Below, in pieces: positions 1 to 9,400 of a stretch of 64,000 nt of DNA (its first letter is position 1; each line of letters starts with the position of its first letter). This DNA comes from Cladocopium goreaui (lineage: Eukaryota; Sar; Dinophyceae; Suessiales; Symbiodiniaceae): positions 79,494-143,493 of the forward strand of contig CAMXCT020001518.1 in assembly GCA_947184155.2 (NCBI GenBank), written 5' to 3'. The notes beneath the pieces were generated by a model. The model was not told the DNA's origin. It did no database searches and worked only from the letters and a program-made list of their open reading frames with translations. A program made the position numbers and the translations under genes.

Positions 1-97
1 CGCTGAAAAAAATCTGTCTCTCACTTGGTTGAATTCGTTCGCCTGGGCTGTAGCAAACATTCCATTGCCTCATGCTTTGATTGCCTGCCACATGCCT

Positions 98-3000
98 TCA
101 GGCTATATCACGTAGGGTCTCGATTTCCTGCATCGCTCGTGTGAATGTCGCAGCAGCTTCCCAATCTCCTTGTTCTTCAGTTTGAGCTCGTCGACTCTGC
201 AATGAAGCCAGCGCATTCTGAAGTCGAAGTTGGTTGGCCTGAGAAAAGGCCAGCATTCGGTCATGATCATATTCATCTCTATCTCCAAAGTGGATTGCTG
301 CCCACTCATCTGGGTCGGAAACCTCTCCTTGATCTGACTCCAAATAGCGTCTCCTGCGATCTTCTTGGGTTTCTTCATCCATATTGATGTCCTCGTCCAA
401 CTCAGACTCACGAGCTGCACGGTCAACATGATGACCATTGAGATTTGCTACGTGTTGCAACGCAGCTTCAGCTAGATCCACATTCTCAAAGAGTTGAGGC
501 TCAGGTTGGGCTTCCACATATGGTTCCTCCAATGCTGCAAGCGCTCCAACTGGATACTGGCCACCAGTCAGATATTCGTCCAAGCTTTCGTAGACACCCT
601 CCATGTCGGTCATGAAGTCACCTTGCTGATTGGATTCCCTGAACCTGTCGTGCAAATAACAGATTTCTCGGCGAAGCATCCACCAGGCTAGCCACAAACT
701 TGGTTTGATAAGCAATCGAAACCTGCAAGCCATCAATGCCGGAGCATGGCGAATTGTCACCATCCGCATCCATTCGTAGTGCTTCCAAATCAAAGGTCCT
801 GATAGGAGAAATACCACTCCAGCAACCAATGAAAACATTCCCATGATCTGCGCCACCAGGAAGACAAACTTCATGAAGTAGTAGGTGCAGCCGGCACTTG
901 CAGCAACTGTCCATTCTGCCAGTGTCCACAAAACCAGTTGCACGCCATCGCTGTTGGTTTCGTCCATGTCTCCACCTGCCACAGATCCATGTTGGAAAGA
1001 GAAATCACTGTTGCAACCTTTCAACTGCATGCACATGTTCATGCTTGCACCAGCCATTTGAATGAGTCTCATGCACTGTTCCATAGTAACCCTATTGATT
1101 CGTCTGATACGTCTGATTTCACTGTCCTCGTTTGTTTCATTGTCACTTGGAGAAAAGAGTCCAATGAGTTTTCCCAAGAACTTTCTGCGTTCTCCACTGA
1201 GACGTTTCGTGTTGAGATCTACAGGGTTGATTTTGGTATTGATTTTGAAAATCGAAAATACACCAATCCGCAGCAAATTTTGCAAATAAAACTGCTTGAT
1301 CTGGATGTGCTTCAATCTCCCTGTTCCAGTTCTGCGGATCAATGCTAAGGCCGAAGACGAATCCATGAAAAGCCTTTGTTGAACCACCTCATTACTTGCT
1401 TCACTTTCATCACCAGCTAGGAACTTGCACAAACGGAATAAAAGGATACATTCCACCATCAATCCATTTGCAGCGTAAAGTTCAGCTTCACAGCTTGAAA
1501 GTGCCACTGAAGCTTGAGTCCTGCATATGCTTGTAAGCAGGGCTCCATTCAAGAAAATGAGGCCAGAGCTTGTGCTCCGTCTTGTTGTTCGGCAATCAGC
1601 CCACGAGCTGTCACTGAAAGCTTCCAGAGTAAAACGACCTTCTGTTGACCATTCTGGGATTGTTGCTTCATTTTGGATCAGGTCGTCATTCCTCCAGAAA
1701 TCACTCACAGTCTTTCCTTCCTCTGTTGTTTTCAAAAGAATTCCACTGTCAGGCGTCCCATCAAGATAGGAAGTCAGGTGTTTCAGTGCTGCCATTGCCT
1801 TTGTGCTTGGTTTCGACATGTATGATGACAGAGTCTTTACTGCAAATTGGATATCCGGTCTGTCCATCGCAATGTACAATACCAACCCAAGACCAGATCG
1901 GAATAATGCAGCCTGCTCGTTGTCCAATGTCTTTGATTCAATCACAAAGTCAGCACTGTAAGCTTCCAATGTTGCATGGTATGGGAGGCCCTTCTTGCGT
2001 CTTGCGCTCACCTTCATCATTGAAACCAGCTTTGGAACATACATCGCATTTGGTTGTATGAGGATTCCATCATCTCTCATAGTAATCCTCTTTTTCAAAT
2101 ACATGAGTTGCTCTCCACTGGCCGGAAAATGGGGCCCATCGACTTTCATCTTCAATGTAGCTCCAATTGTGCTTTTGAACCATTCTACATCATCTGGCAA
2201 ACATGCTAGGAGAATGTCGTCCACATGGATATTCACAAAGATTTTGTTGTTCAAGTCCTTGTGTCGCATCACTGTTGGTGATCCAGGGATTGATACCAAT
2301 CCTGCGTTTTCACATATGGAGGCAAAGTGTTGATGCCATTTCAATGCTGCATTTCGTTGACCTGGAAGACAACGAAGCAAACGCCAGTGAGTATCAGGTT
2401 TACCTGTCAAATCACGAACCCACTGAGGAATTTCAACATACATCTCATCTGTTTGAGGCACCATCAAAAATGCATCCGAAATGTCAAGTGAAGTCACCGA
2501 GAGGTTGTAAATCAACGCAAAGACCAGCAACATCCTCACTGCAGAAAAAGCTGATGTAGGGGCAAAGCTATTTTCATCAGTGGCTGAGGTTTTGAATTCT
2601 CGAGCCACTACTCGGCACCTTCTGATCCAAGCATTGCCTCTGAAACGCCAGTCAAATACCAACGTTGTATCAACTGTATTTTCTTGTGCAGCCTCTTCTG
2701 GAGAAAGGGTAACAGGTCTGATGACCTCCATGCGATGCAACTTTTCAAGTTCATCAAGGATTGCACGTTCATCAAGCTCTTGGAGTTTCTCGGGGCTCAC
2801 GTCTGGTGGGCCTTCTCCTTCACCATGTTGTGCTATGTATTCATCCTCAAGGTCAGGATGTTGAAAACCATTCTCCAAATCACCTGTGAATTCATCCATC
2901 TCATCGTTGTGACAAATCTCAATGTCTGCCACTTGGTTCACCTTGCTTTCAAGCTTGGCCGCCTTGCTCTTTGGAACAATAGCTGGATCATCATCCATCT

Positions 3001-4423
3001 TTTGCATCTTGGCATGCTCGTCAGTCAAAGGAGTGCTGGAGGGATGTTTGCAAGAACCAGAGGGGATTTCTGCATCTTCATCGCTGTCTGCAACCGGAGT
3101 GACTGGGGCTTTCAACATGCTTGGTGACACAGCCCCACCTTCCTCAAACATCTCTTGTTGTCCATCTGTATCTGAAACATCATCCAATCCAACGTTCTCC
3201 CAAGCATTCACCTGTGCCAAACCATGTTGTTGTTGTTGAGCAACATCACCATCGTCAAGAGCTTCTGAAGCAGAGTACCCATCTGACAGAACTTGGTCAC
3301 GCACTGCTTCAGCTTCTTCATCTATCTCCTGTGGTATTGGACCTTTCAAAGCGATGATCTTCTGTTTGGCTCTCACCGCTGGTTTGTGTCCGAAGAAGTC
3401 CAAAGGTCCATCAGTAAGGCCAAGGATGAGTTCAGCATCCCATTGATTGTTGATCTTTCTAACAGCTTTTGTTCGAATGACACACTGCCCTTCTGTCCAA
3501 AGAAGATCCATTCCAGTTGTTTCTTCCTTTCCTAACCAAGCTCCCTTCTTCCATGCCGGTTTGTACTTCGATGATTTGGGGTCAAGGCCATACACAGTCT
3601 GACCAAAACATGCCACCTTTCCATGGTACGGTCGGCCTCGAAGGGATTGGTGTGGTGTCACCTTCATGGTGGAGTGAACTTGGTAATGGTTGTAGAGCCA
3701 AGCCGCATGCATTGCCGCCCATTGCACTATTGGATGCCCATCTGGGACCACAACTTTCATCTCACCTTCAAGTTGACAAATCAGGGTTTCCTGGATACCC
3801 CTGACAGTTTGAACAAATCTTTCAGCCATACTCGTCCTGGATTTGTCACCAACCTTGTTCGCAGTAAGATGTGTTGTAAGTTCAGATTTTGCCCTTACTG
3901 ATTTGCAAAAGTTGGCACCGGCCACCAAAACAGGCTCGTTGTCAAACGCCAGTTCAACTGTCCCATCTCTGACACTGCCAATAAAGGTTACCAAAGCACG
4001 GCCAACTGTCTGCGCATTGCGTTGCTTCAGAGGGGCAACTGCAGCATATCTCGACCAAACATCCACCATGAGGAGTGCAACAACTGCACCTTCTTTTCCT
4101 GGTTCCATGAAGAAAAAGTCACACTGAATTGTTGGAAATTCTCTTTGCGCTTCACCTGCAAGATCTGGAACGTGAGAGTGATGGTCGGCTTTCGATCTGC
4201 TCATCACACAGTATTTGCACCAAGGTTGAAATGGTACATGTGTCAGATCATGGAGTTCTCTTTCTCGGTCACTAGGTTGAAGAGGCACAGAAATGGGTTG
4301 TGCGTCCAACTGCAAAGACTTGTATTGCTCTTGTGCAGCAAGAACAGCCTCTCTCTTCAAAGCCAACTCAACAGCCTTTTTGCATCGGTCATACATCCTT
4401 GTTCTTGATCCAGACTTTCGCAT
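98..4423 (-). CDS. Copia-A Pol polyprotein: integrase, reverse transcriptase, RNase H, membrane tail
   Basis: A 1441-residue copia-type Pol. The integrase zinc-binding HHCC is at H58, H62, C69, C72. The catalytic core fits D102 (QCDFFFM), D161 (AFDNEP) and E201 (SMAERF). RT carries TSLDISDAFL and the catalytic box NIHVDDILLA. RNase H follows with FSDSSWAD, LSSCEAELYA and FMDSSSAL. Unusually, the chain runs about 300 residues past RNase H: hydrophobic segments around residues 1163-1214, then an acidic region, then the motif SDPDEWAAIHFG near 1369-1380. That motif recurs in a separate small ORF of Copia-B and in the remnant at 16813-17166. Pol is in the -1 frame relative to Gag-Pro and overlaps it by about 70 bases. 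A TGA immediately precedes the first ATG, so initiation there or a frameshift within the overlap are both possible. Confidence 0.93.
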   Translation of the reverse strand: MRKSGSRTRMYDRCKKAVELALKREAVLAAQEQYKSLQLDAQPISVPLQPSDRERELHDLTHVPFQPWCKYCVMSRSKADHHSHVPDLAGEAQREFPTIQCDFFFMEPGKEGAVVALLMVDVWSRYAAVAPLKQRNAQTVGRALVTFIGSVRDGTVELAFDNEPVLVAGANFCKSVRAKSELTTHLTANKVGDKSRTSMAERFVQTVRGIQETLICQLEGEMKVVVPDGHPIVQWAAMHAAWLYNHYQVHSTMKVTPHQSLRGRPYHGKVACFGQTVYGLDPKSSKYKPAWKKGAWLGKEETTGMDLLWTEGQCVIRTKAVRKINNQWDAELILGLTDGPLDFFGHKPAVRAKQKIIALKGPIPQEIDEEAEAVRDQVLSDGYSASEALDDGDVAQQQQHGLAQVNAWENVGLDDVSDTDGQQEMFEEGGAVSPSMLKAPVTPVADSDEDAEIPSGSCKHPSSTPLTDEHAKMQKMDDDPAIVPKSKAAKLESKVNQVADIEICHNDEMDEFTGDLENGFQHPDLEDEYIAQHGEGEGPPDVSPEKLQELDERAILDELEKLHRMEVIRPVTLSPEEAAQENTVDTTLVFDWRFRGNAWIRRCRVVAREFKTSATDENSFAPTSAFSAVRMLLVFALIYNLSVTSLDISDAFLMVPQTDEMYVEIPQWVRDLTGKPDTHWRLLRCLPGQRNAALKWHQHFASICENAGLVSIPGSPTVMRHKDLNNKIFVNIHVDDILLACLPDDVEWFKSTIGATLKMKVDGPHFPASGEQLMYLKKRITMRDDGILIQPNAMYVPKLVSMMKVSARRKKGLPYHATLEAYSADFVIESKTLDNEQAALFRSGLGLVLYIAMDRPDIQFAVKTLSSYMSKPSTKAMAALKHLTSYLDGTPDSGILLKTTEEGKTVSDFWRNDDLIQNEATIPEWSTEGRFTLEAFSDSSWADCRTTRRSTSSGLIFLNGALLTSICRTQASVALSSCEAELYAANGLMVECILLFRLCKFLAGDESEASNEVVQQRLFMDSSSALALIRRTGTGRLKHIQIKQFYLQNLLRIGVFSIFKINTKINPVDLNTKRLSGERRKFLGKLIGLFSPSDNETNEDSEIRRIRRINRVTMEQCMRLIQMAGASMNMCMQLKGCNSDFSFQHGSVAGGDMDETNSDGVQLVLWTLAEWTVAASAGCTYYFMKFVFLVAQIMGMFSLVAGVVFLLSGPLIWKHYEWMRMVTIRHAPALMACRFRLLIKPSLWLAWWMLRREICYLHDRFRESNQQGDFMTDMEGVYESLDEYLTGGQYPVGALAALEEPYVEAQPEPQLFENVDLAEAALQHVANLNGHHVDRAARESELDEDINMDEETQEDRRRRYLESDQGEVSDPDEWAAIHFGDRDEYDHDRMLAFSQANQLRLQNALASLQSRRAQTEEQGDWEAAATFTRAMQEIETLRDIA

Positions 4424-5643
4424 TCATCTTCAAATCCAATCGTCAGAAGAAATTGATCGATCATTCCAAAAGGATGTCTCATGTCTTTGAATTTTCTGGA
4501 TAGTTCAACCACTGTCCAAGCTCTATCTTTCTGGTGTTTTCTGATCAATGTCGTTCTGTAGGGCCAAAAGGGCCAGACACCTTCAGGGTTGATGAAGTCT
4601 GTGGTCACTGTTCGAAAGAATGGTGTGCCGCTTGAAGTCACTTCCCAGGAACCCATCGGGGCATTTTCAATTTCATCTTCCACATAGACATCTGTACGCA
4701 CTGCAAACTCGGCATCGCCATCAGCTGCCACGCAAGTACTTCCAGAAACATCTGAAATCTGCCTCACCTGTGCTTTGATGGCAAAAGAGCGATTTCTGTA
4801 CTCCACTGGTATCCTGATCTCATTCCCAGGAGATTGAAGACTCAAGCTGTCATTTGTTTCATCTTTGAAGATTGTCCAACCACCCTGATAGAGCTGCCCC
4901 AATGACACAAGACAGGACGTGACATTCCCTACTATAAACTCGTGTTGCAGCAATACCTCTTCACCTTCTGTTGTCACTGCAATTAACTCAGCCTGTCTTG
5001 TTCCAGTCGTTTGCAATGCTCCTCCCTGGCAATTTTGGAGAGAGCCTGAACCAAAGTTGCTATTGCTATCGGGTTGATAACGAGCTGGAAGAAGGCTGAC
5101 ATCTGATCCACTGTCAAGGATCACCCATTCATTTTCACATTCACCATCAACAACTTCTGTCCATGTGCTTTCTGGATCATGAAATAAAACCATACGCACC
5201 TGTGACAAACATGGAGATGTTGGAGAAGTTGGAGAAGTAGGGCTTGAAGGATTTGAGAGTGCACCGCCAAACTGAAAGATTCTCCTCACCGTAGCACCTG
5301 GATTGGCCTTTGCTGCTGGCGCTGTTGATGAGGTAGCTGGAGAAGGTGGAATTGGTTCCTGCTTGTTGTTGGAAACCTGGTTAACCATATGAGGGCAATC
5401 ACGGCTCCAATGACCAAACTCGTCGCAGTTTGAACACTGTCCATAGGCTACTTTGCCTCTTCCTCCTCCTTTCTTTCCTTTGGTTCCTCCTTTCTGATTC
5501 TGATTGCCTTTCTTTCCTTTGGATTTTCCTTTTGTCTTTCCTTTACCCTTGCCTTTGTTGGCGCGTCCACGACCACGACCTCGGCCAAATGCCCAGCTGC
5601 TAGCCCATTCACCTCCAAAAGACCCACGGCCTTTCTGCTTTCC
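4357..5643 (-). CDS. Copia-A Gag-Pro, 3' part: basic linker, CCHC zinc knuckle, aspartic protease
   Basis: The 3' half of the interrupted Gag-Pro. It opens with a Gly/Lys/Arg-rich nucleic-acid-binding linker, then a CCHC zinc knuckle CSNCDEFGHWSRDC (C-x2-C-x4-H-x4-C), a low-complexity Pro/Ser/Thr spacer, and a retropepsin active site WVILDSGSDVSLLP. The last residues overlap Pol in the -1 frame. An open frame continues upstream to an ATG at 5688, but those first 15 codons lie in the 3' LTR of Copia-B, so that start is a by-product of the insertion; the true Gag start is at 15991, or internally at Met439 of that part. Confidence 0.88.
   Translation of the reverse strand, partial: GKQKGRGSFGGEWASSWAFGRGRGRGRANKGKGKGKTKGKSKGKKGNQNQKGGTKGKKGGGRGKVAYGQCSNCDEFGHWSRDCPHMVNQVSNNKQEPIPPSPATSSTAPAAKANPGATVRRIFQFGGALSNPSSPTSPTSPTSPCLSQVRMVLFHDPESTWTEVVDGECENEWVILDSGSDVSLLPARYQPDSNSNFGSGSLQNCQGGALQTTGTRQAELIAVTTEGEEVLLQHEFIVGNVTSCLVSLGQLYQGGWTIFKDETNDSLSLQSPGNEIRIPVEYRNRSFAIKAQVRQISDVSGSTCVAADGDAEFAVRTDVYVEDEIENAPMGSWEVTSSGTPFFRTVTTDFINPEGVWPFWPYRTTLIRKHQKDRAWTVVELSRKFKDMRHPFGMIDQFLLTIGFEDECESLDQEQGCMTDAKRLLSWL
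4377..4381 (-). promoter_or_regulatory. Candidate -1 frameshift site between Gag-Pro and Pol of Copia-A
   Basis: In the 70-base overlap of Gag-Pro (stop at 4357) and Pol the minus strand has a run of five A. In the Gag frame it reads GCA AAA AGG and in the Pol frame TGC AAA AAG. A lysine tRNA on AAA could slip back one base onto another AAA and continue with AAG. It is not a full X-XXY-YYZ heptamer because the upstream codon would not re-pair. No stem-loop was modelled. Confidence 0.4.
5639..5643. repeat. Target-site duplication of Copia-B, left copy (TTTCC)
   Basis: TTTCC directly abuts the left LTR and matches 13791-13795. Confidence 0.85.
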
Positions 5644-5813
5644 TCTAAACTCCTTTTGAAACACCAAAGCCTCGGACATCACACGCATTCAACTGCTCAT
5701 GCGTTTTGCATGACTGTTCTATTTTGGTTTGGTTTGCACCACATTGTGTGGAGTTGTTTTCAACTAGCAAACACTGTCACCAACGGCTAAAGCGGCATGG
5801 AAACATCTAGTTA
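5644..5813 (-). repeat. 3' LTR of Copia-B (170 bp)
   Basis: Direct repeat of 13621-13790 with a single mismatch. Read on the minus strand it begins TAACTAGATG and ends GTTTAGA, so it lacks the usual TG...CA termini. The boundary is fixed by the TTTCC duplication on one side and the polypurine tract on the other. Confidence 0.93.
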
Positions 5814-5823
5814 CCCCGCCCTT
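5814..5823 (-). promoter_or_regulatory. Polypurine tract of Copia-B
   Basis: The minus strand reads AAGGGCGGGG directly upstream of the 3' LTR, where the plus-strand primer is expected; one C interrupts the purines. Confidence 0.65.
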
Positions 5824-6018
5824 GGTTTGTGAGCTATTTTGCTCATCACACCAAGCCTGCTAGATGGTTACATTGGTAAACCAAACAGCTCAAAAGAAAA
5901 CTTCCGATTTCACGGAGACTTCTGCCAAAGTCTCAGTTCCAGGGTCGTGAAATCACACGGTAGCAAAACAGCTTGTCACCTTAAGTGAAACGACTGCTAC
6001 CTATTGGCTCTCATGTCT

Positions 6019-6132
6019 CCATGGGATCGCGTTAACCCATGGCAGACTTTTGAAGTCCTTTTGTCTCTGTGGGATCGTGTTAGCCCACAGCAGACTCTGA
6101 GAATACCTCTGTGGGATCATGTTAGCCCACAG
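6019..6132. repeat. Three spaced hairpins with covarying stems, 3' region of Copia-B
   Basis: Three 24-base units at 6019-6042, 6067-6090 and 6109-6132 each have a perfect 7-bp stem and a nearly constant 10-base loop (ATCGYGTTAR-like). The first stem is CCATGGG/CCCATGG; the other two are CTGTGGG/CCCACAG. Two stem positions changed on both arms, so pairing was kept. Each is followed by CAG or GCAG. They lie between the accessory ORF and the PPT. Confidence 0.7.
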
Positions 6133-6147
6133 CAGGTCACCTTTGTC

Positions 6148-6438
6148 TCAGGTTTCATTCTCACTTTCGTTTTCCGCACTTCCATGGTGTATCTCCATCC
6201 AAAGTTCTGGGTCAGAAGCTTCTTCTAACGGTATGTTCAAATACCTTCTCAGCTGCTCTGGAAGGTTTTCTGATCCAGAAGACTCTGAATTCATCTCGGC
6301 CTCTGCTGTAGTTTCATTTGCTTCTGCATTTTCACTTTGTTGATTCTCAGCATTGCGAATCCTTCTCACCAAGTCCAAACCAACTTGGTAAGCTTGAAAA
6401 GCTTGAAAGATCTCGGTCTCTCTTTCATCCATTGACAT
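6148..6438 (-). CDS. Small acidic accessory ORF of Copia-B with WxxIHHG motif
   Basis: A 96-residue acidic protein starting 30 bases after the Pol stop in another frame. Near its C-terminus it has SDPELWMEIHHG, which matches SDPDEWAAIHFG at the end of Copia-A Pol and SDDEFWRLIHHG at 16813-17166. Keeping this motif in three elements, once fused to Pol and once separate, argues that it is coding. No known function is recognised. Internal initiation or a spliced or recoded message would be needed to express it. Confidence 0.6.
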   Translation of the reverse strand: MSMDERETEIFQAFQAYQVGLDLVRRIRNAENQQSENAEANETTAEAEMNSESSGSENLPEQLRRYLNIPLEEASDPELWMEIHHGSAENESENET

Positions 6439-6467
6439 CTGATGACGTGGAGAGGTTTCGTCATCTG

Positions 6468-9400
6468 TCAGACTGTCAAGTCCGTCATTGCAACCACATT
6501 ATCCATCATGTGTTGCGACTCACTTTCGGTCATCTCTTCAAAGCAGTAACACGCTCGTATCAACTGTTGTAAGGTATCCATGCGAAACCCATTGACAACG
6601 CGATTCACGTTCCTTCGTGCTCGTGCTTCGCATCGATGGTACATCCATACCAACATCCCTTCAACTCTGAACATTGGACCATTGATCACGCTGGCATAGA
6701 TGTGACCTAATGATCTCCTGTTCATTGGGTATCTGGAAGTGAGTGGTTCTGCTGCTGGTTCTCGTTCTTGTTGTCTCTCACTTTCTTCCTCTGGTTCTGG
6801 TTCTCCTCCATCGGGTGTCATGAACATCACCCATCCAAGCAGTAGCATGAAAACGCAAACAAAACACATCATGGTCATTGGGCTCAACTGCGGTAGCCAA
6901 TGACCCAAGGCTTCACTGGTGTCTCCCCTCAAGGAGTTTCCAACTGAAACAACATCTGTCACAACGTTTTCACCTTCTGCAAGCGACATCAAACTGCATG
7001 ACGCCAAAATGCGTAGCACTTGCTTTGCTATCTTGTTCAGCTTTGAACCAGGCACTGTTTGATTCTTCTCCAAAACAACCTCGCTCACAACCCTCACTTG
7101 CTGCTTCAACAGGTCACGGGTCTGCATTCTGGTGAACTCTGCTTCACCAACCTTTTCTCCATTCACAACAAACCCAAACATGTACAGCAAGCAGTAAAAG
7201 CGATCTCTGTTCAATGCCTTTGTGTTCAAGTCGGCTATGTTCTGTGTTGTCTTCACTTGCTTGATCTGCAACTCATTTGCTGCAACCTTGTCCTGCAGCC
7301 ACAGCAATCTGCCTTTGATATGGCGCAACCGCCCTGCACCAAGTTTCACTGAAAGCATTCTGACTGCACTGTTGTCTGTGTGTAGCACCAGGCATCCAAC
7401 ATCATCGTCACACAAGAAAGACACAATGTGATGTAGGTAAAGTCCATCACATGTTCCAGCGCTGGCTGCATACCACTCTGACTCAGTGCTTGACAAAGAA
7501 ATGCACTTCTGCGTACGGCTTGTGCTGTGGACTATCAGTCCATTCAAAACGTGGACTGCAGCGGAAGTTGAGCGTTGGCTCCCGCTGCCTGACCAGTCTG
7601 CATCTGAAAAGGTTTCGAGACAGTTTGGTCTGTCTCCTTCCAAATCACTGCAACCTCCATTCAACGCTTCAAGGAAACTGCACCCTTTCACTGTCTGCTG
7701 CATCTCAAGTGCATGTAACTCAGTCTGTTTGAGGTACCCAACCAAGCGTCCAAGCTCAAACCATGCTCCAGTTGTCGGGGACTTCAAACTTGATGCTAAG
7801 GTTTTGACAGTGTACTGGATGTCGAAGCGCTGTTGGCTGACATACATTGCAAGGCCAACCAATGATCTGTACTCAGCTGCCATCGCATCTGAAAGTGGCT
7901 GCTGACTGGAAACATTGGTGGTTGAACTCGAAGGTGCACTGGGTGTCTTGCTAAGTTTTGCTGGCTTTCCATTGGCTTTTGCAAAACGGTCGTACATGGT
8001 ATGAACATGCTTTGACTCTGAAAACACAGTCATTCCAGCATATCCAGGCTCAACAACATGTAGGCGCTTCAAGAACTCAAAGCTCCCACCTTTCTGTCTG
8101 TCCACAACGCTGCTGGTCAAACGAAATTCTTGCTCGAAGCCAGGCAGGAAGGTTTCACAAATCCAACCTTGTTCACCCAGAAAAAGAATATCATCCACAT
8201 GCATGACCATTGCAACTTTTCTTTCCACCTTCAAAACACATGGCTGCTCTTTGCAAACGCTGGCGCCAAAAAGCTTTTGCAACTTTTCCACGAAGAATTG
8301 GTACCACAACTTCGAAGCATCTCTTTGGCCGGGCAAACACTTCAGTATCACATAGTTGGTTGAACCAAGTCTCACTACGCGTGGTGTGCTTTGAGGCACC
8401 TGCAAGAAAGCATCACCAATGTCCAAAGTACCCAACACGCTTTGCTCACAAAAACTGTTGGACATCGCAAGGGCTGGAAGAAGTTTCACTATTGCAGCAC
8501 TTGAGGAAGGACTGTAAACATCATCACGTACATCCAACCAGTTGTATTCTCTTGCAACAAGTCTGGACCTTCTCAACCATGCAGGTCCACTTGAAACCAT
8601 TTTGCCCTCTGCGTCAAATTGGACACGGGTTTTCTTTCTCCACGTTCTGACAAACTTGGCACTTAACTGAGTTCCCAGCTCCCCTTTGTAGTCTTCATGT
8701 TTGCACAAAACTGTCATTCCAAACAAACGCTGAATCTCCACTGTATCTGCAAAGTCATCAACACGTTGAAGTTCTTCTGAAGACAGCTCAGGCTCAAACT
8801 GAGAAAACGGTTGCCACAGGTCGTCCTCAGACATCTCGTTTTGCTGAGGTTCCTGTAAGTCACTCATCTCAACATCCACTGTGGCTTCCATTGCAAACTC
8901 AGAAAGCTGCGCATCTGAAAGATACTCGTCATTGTCCACATCCATGTGGTAAAGCTCTTCATCACCAACACGCAACACTGAAAGTTTCTGGCGTTTTGCA
9001 CTTGGTTCTGTTGTGTCTTCAACTTCCATGCCTACAGTTTCAACTGCAGGTCTGAGCATCTCCAACGGCGTTGCAGGTCCTGGGAGACCAAGGCTAGGAG
9101 CAGGATGCCCCGCCTCCTCAGTAGCTTCAGGCACCTGTGCATGAAGTTCAACATTGGGAATTGCTGCAACTGATTCTGTCGGTCTTCCACCATTTGGATC
9201 ACTGACAACAGCACTTGCGGGTGGAGGTCTCATACCAACTGCAGGTTGAAGAGGCACAAAATCAGGAATTGGAGTTGGTGGAACTGTTTCCTCTTCCACA
9301 TCATCTAATGGCTCTTCACCCATCTCATCATCCAATGGGGGCACTGCAATGCCACCTGTAGCAGTTGAACCTCGTAAGGTCGGCACGATTCTGTTGCCAA

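Noticed and set aside
5644..5688. ATG at 5688 as the start of Copia-A Gag-Pro
   Set aside because: These 15 codons are the end of the Copia-B LTR; the original frame continues from 13791.
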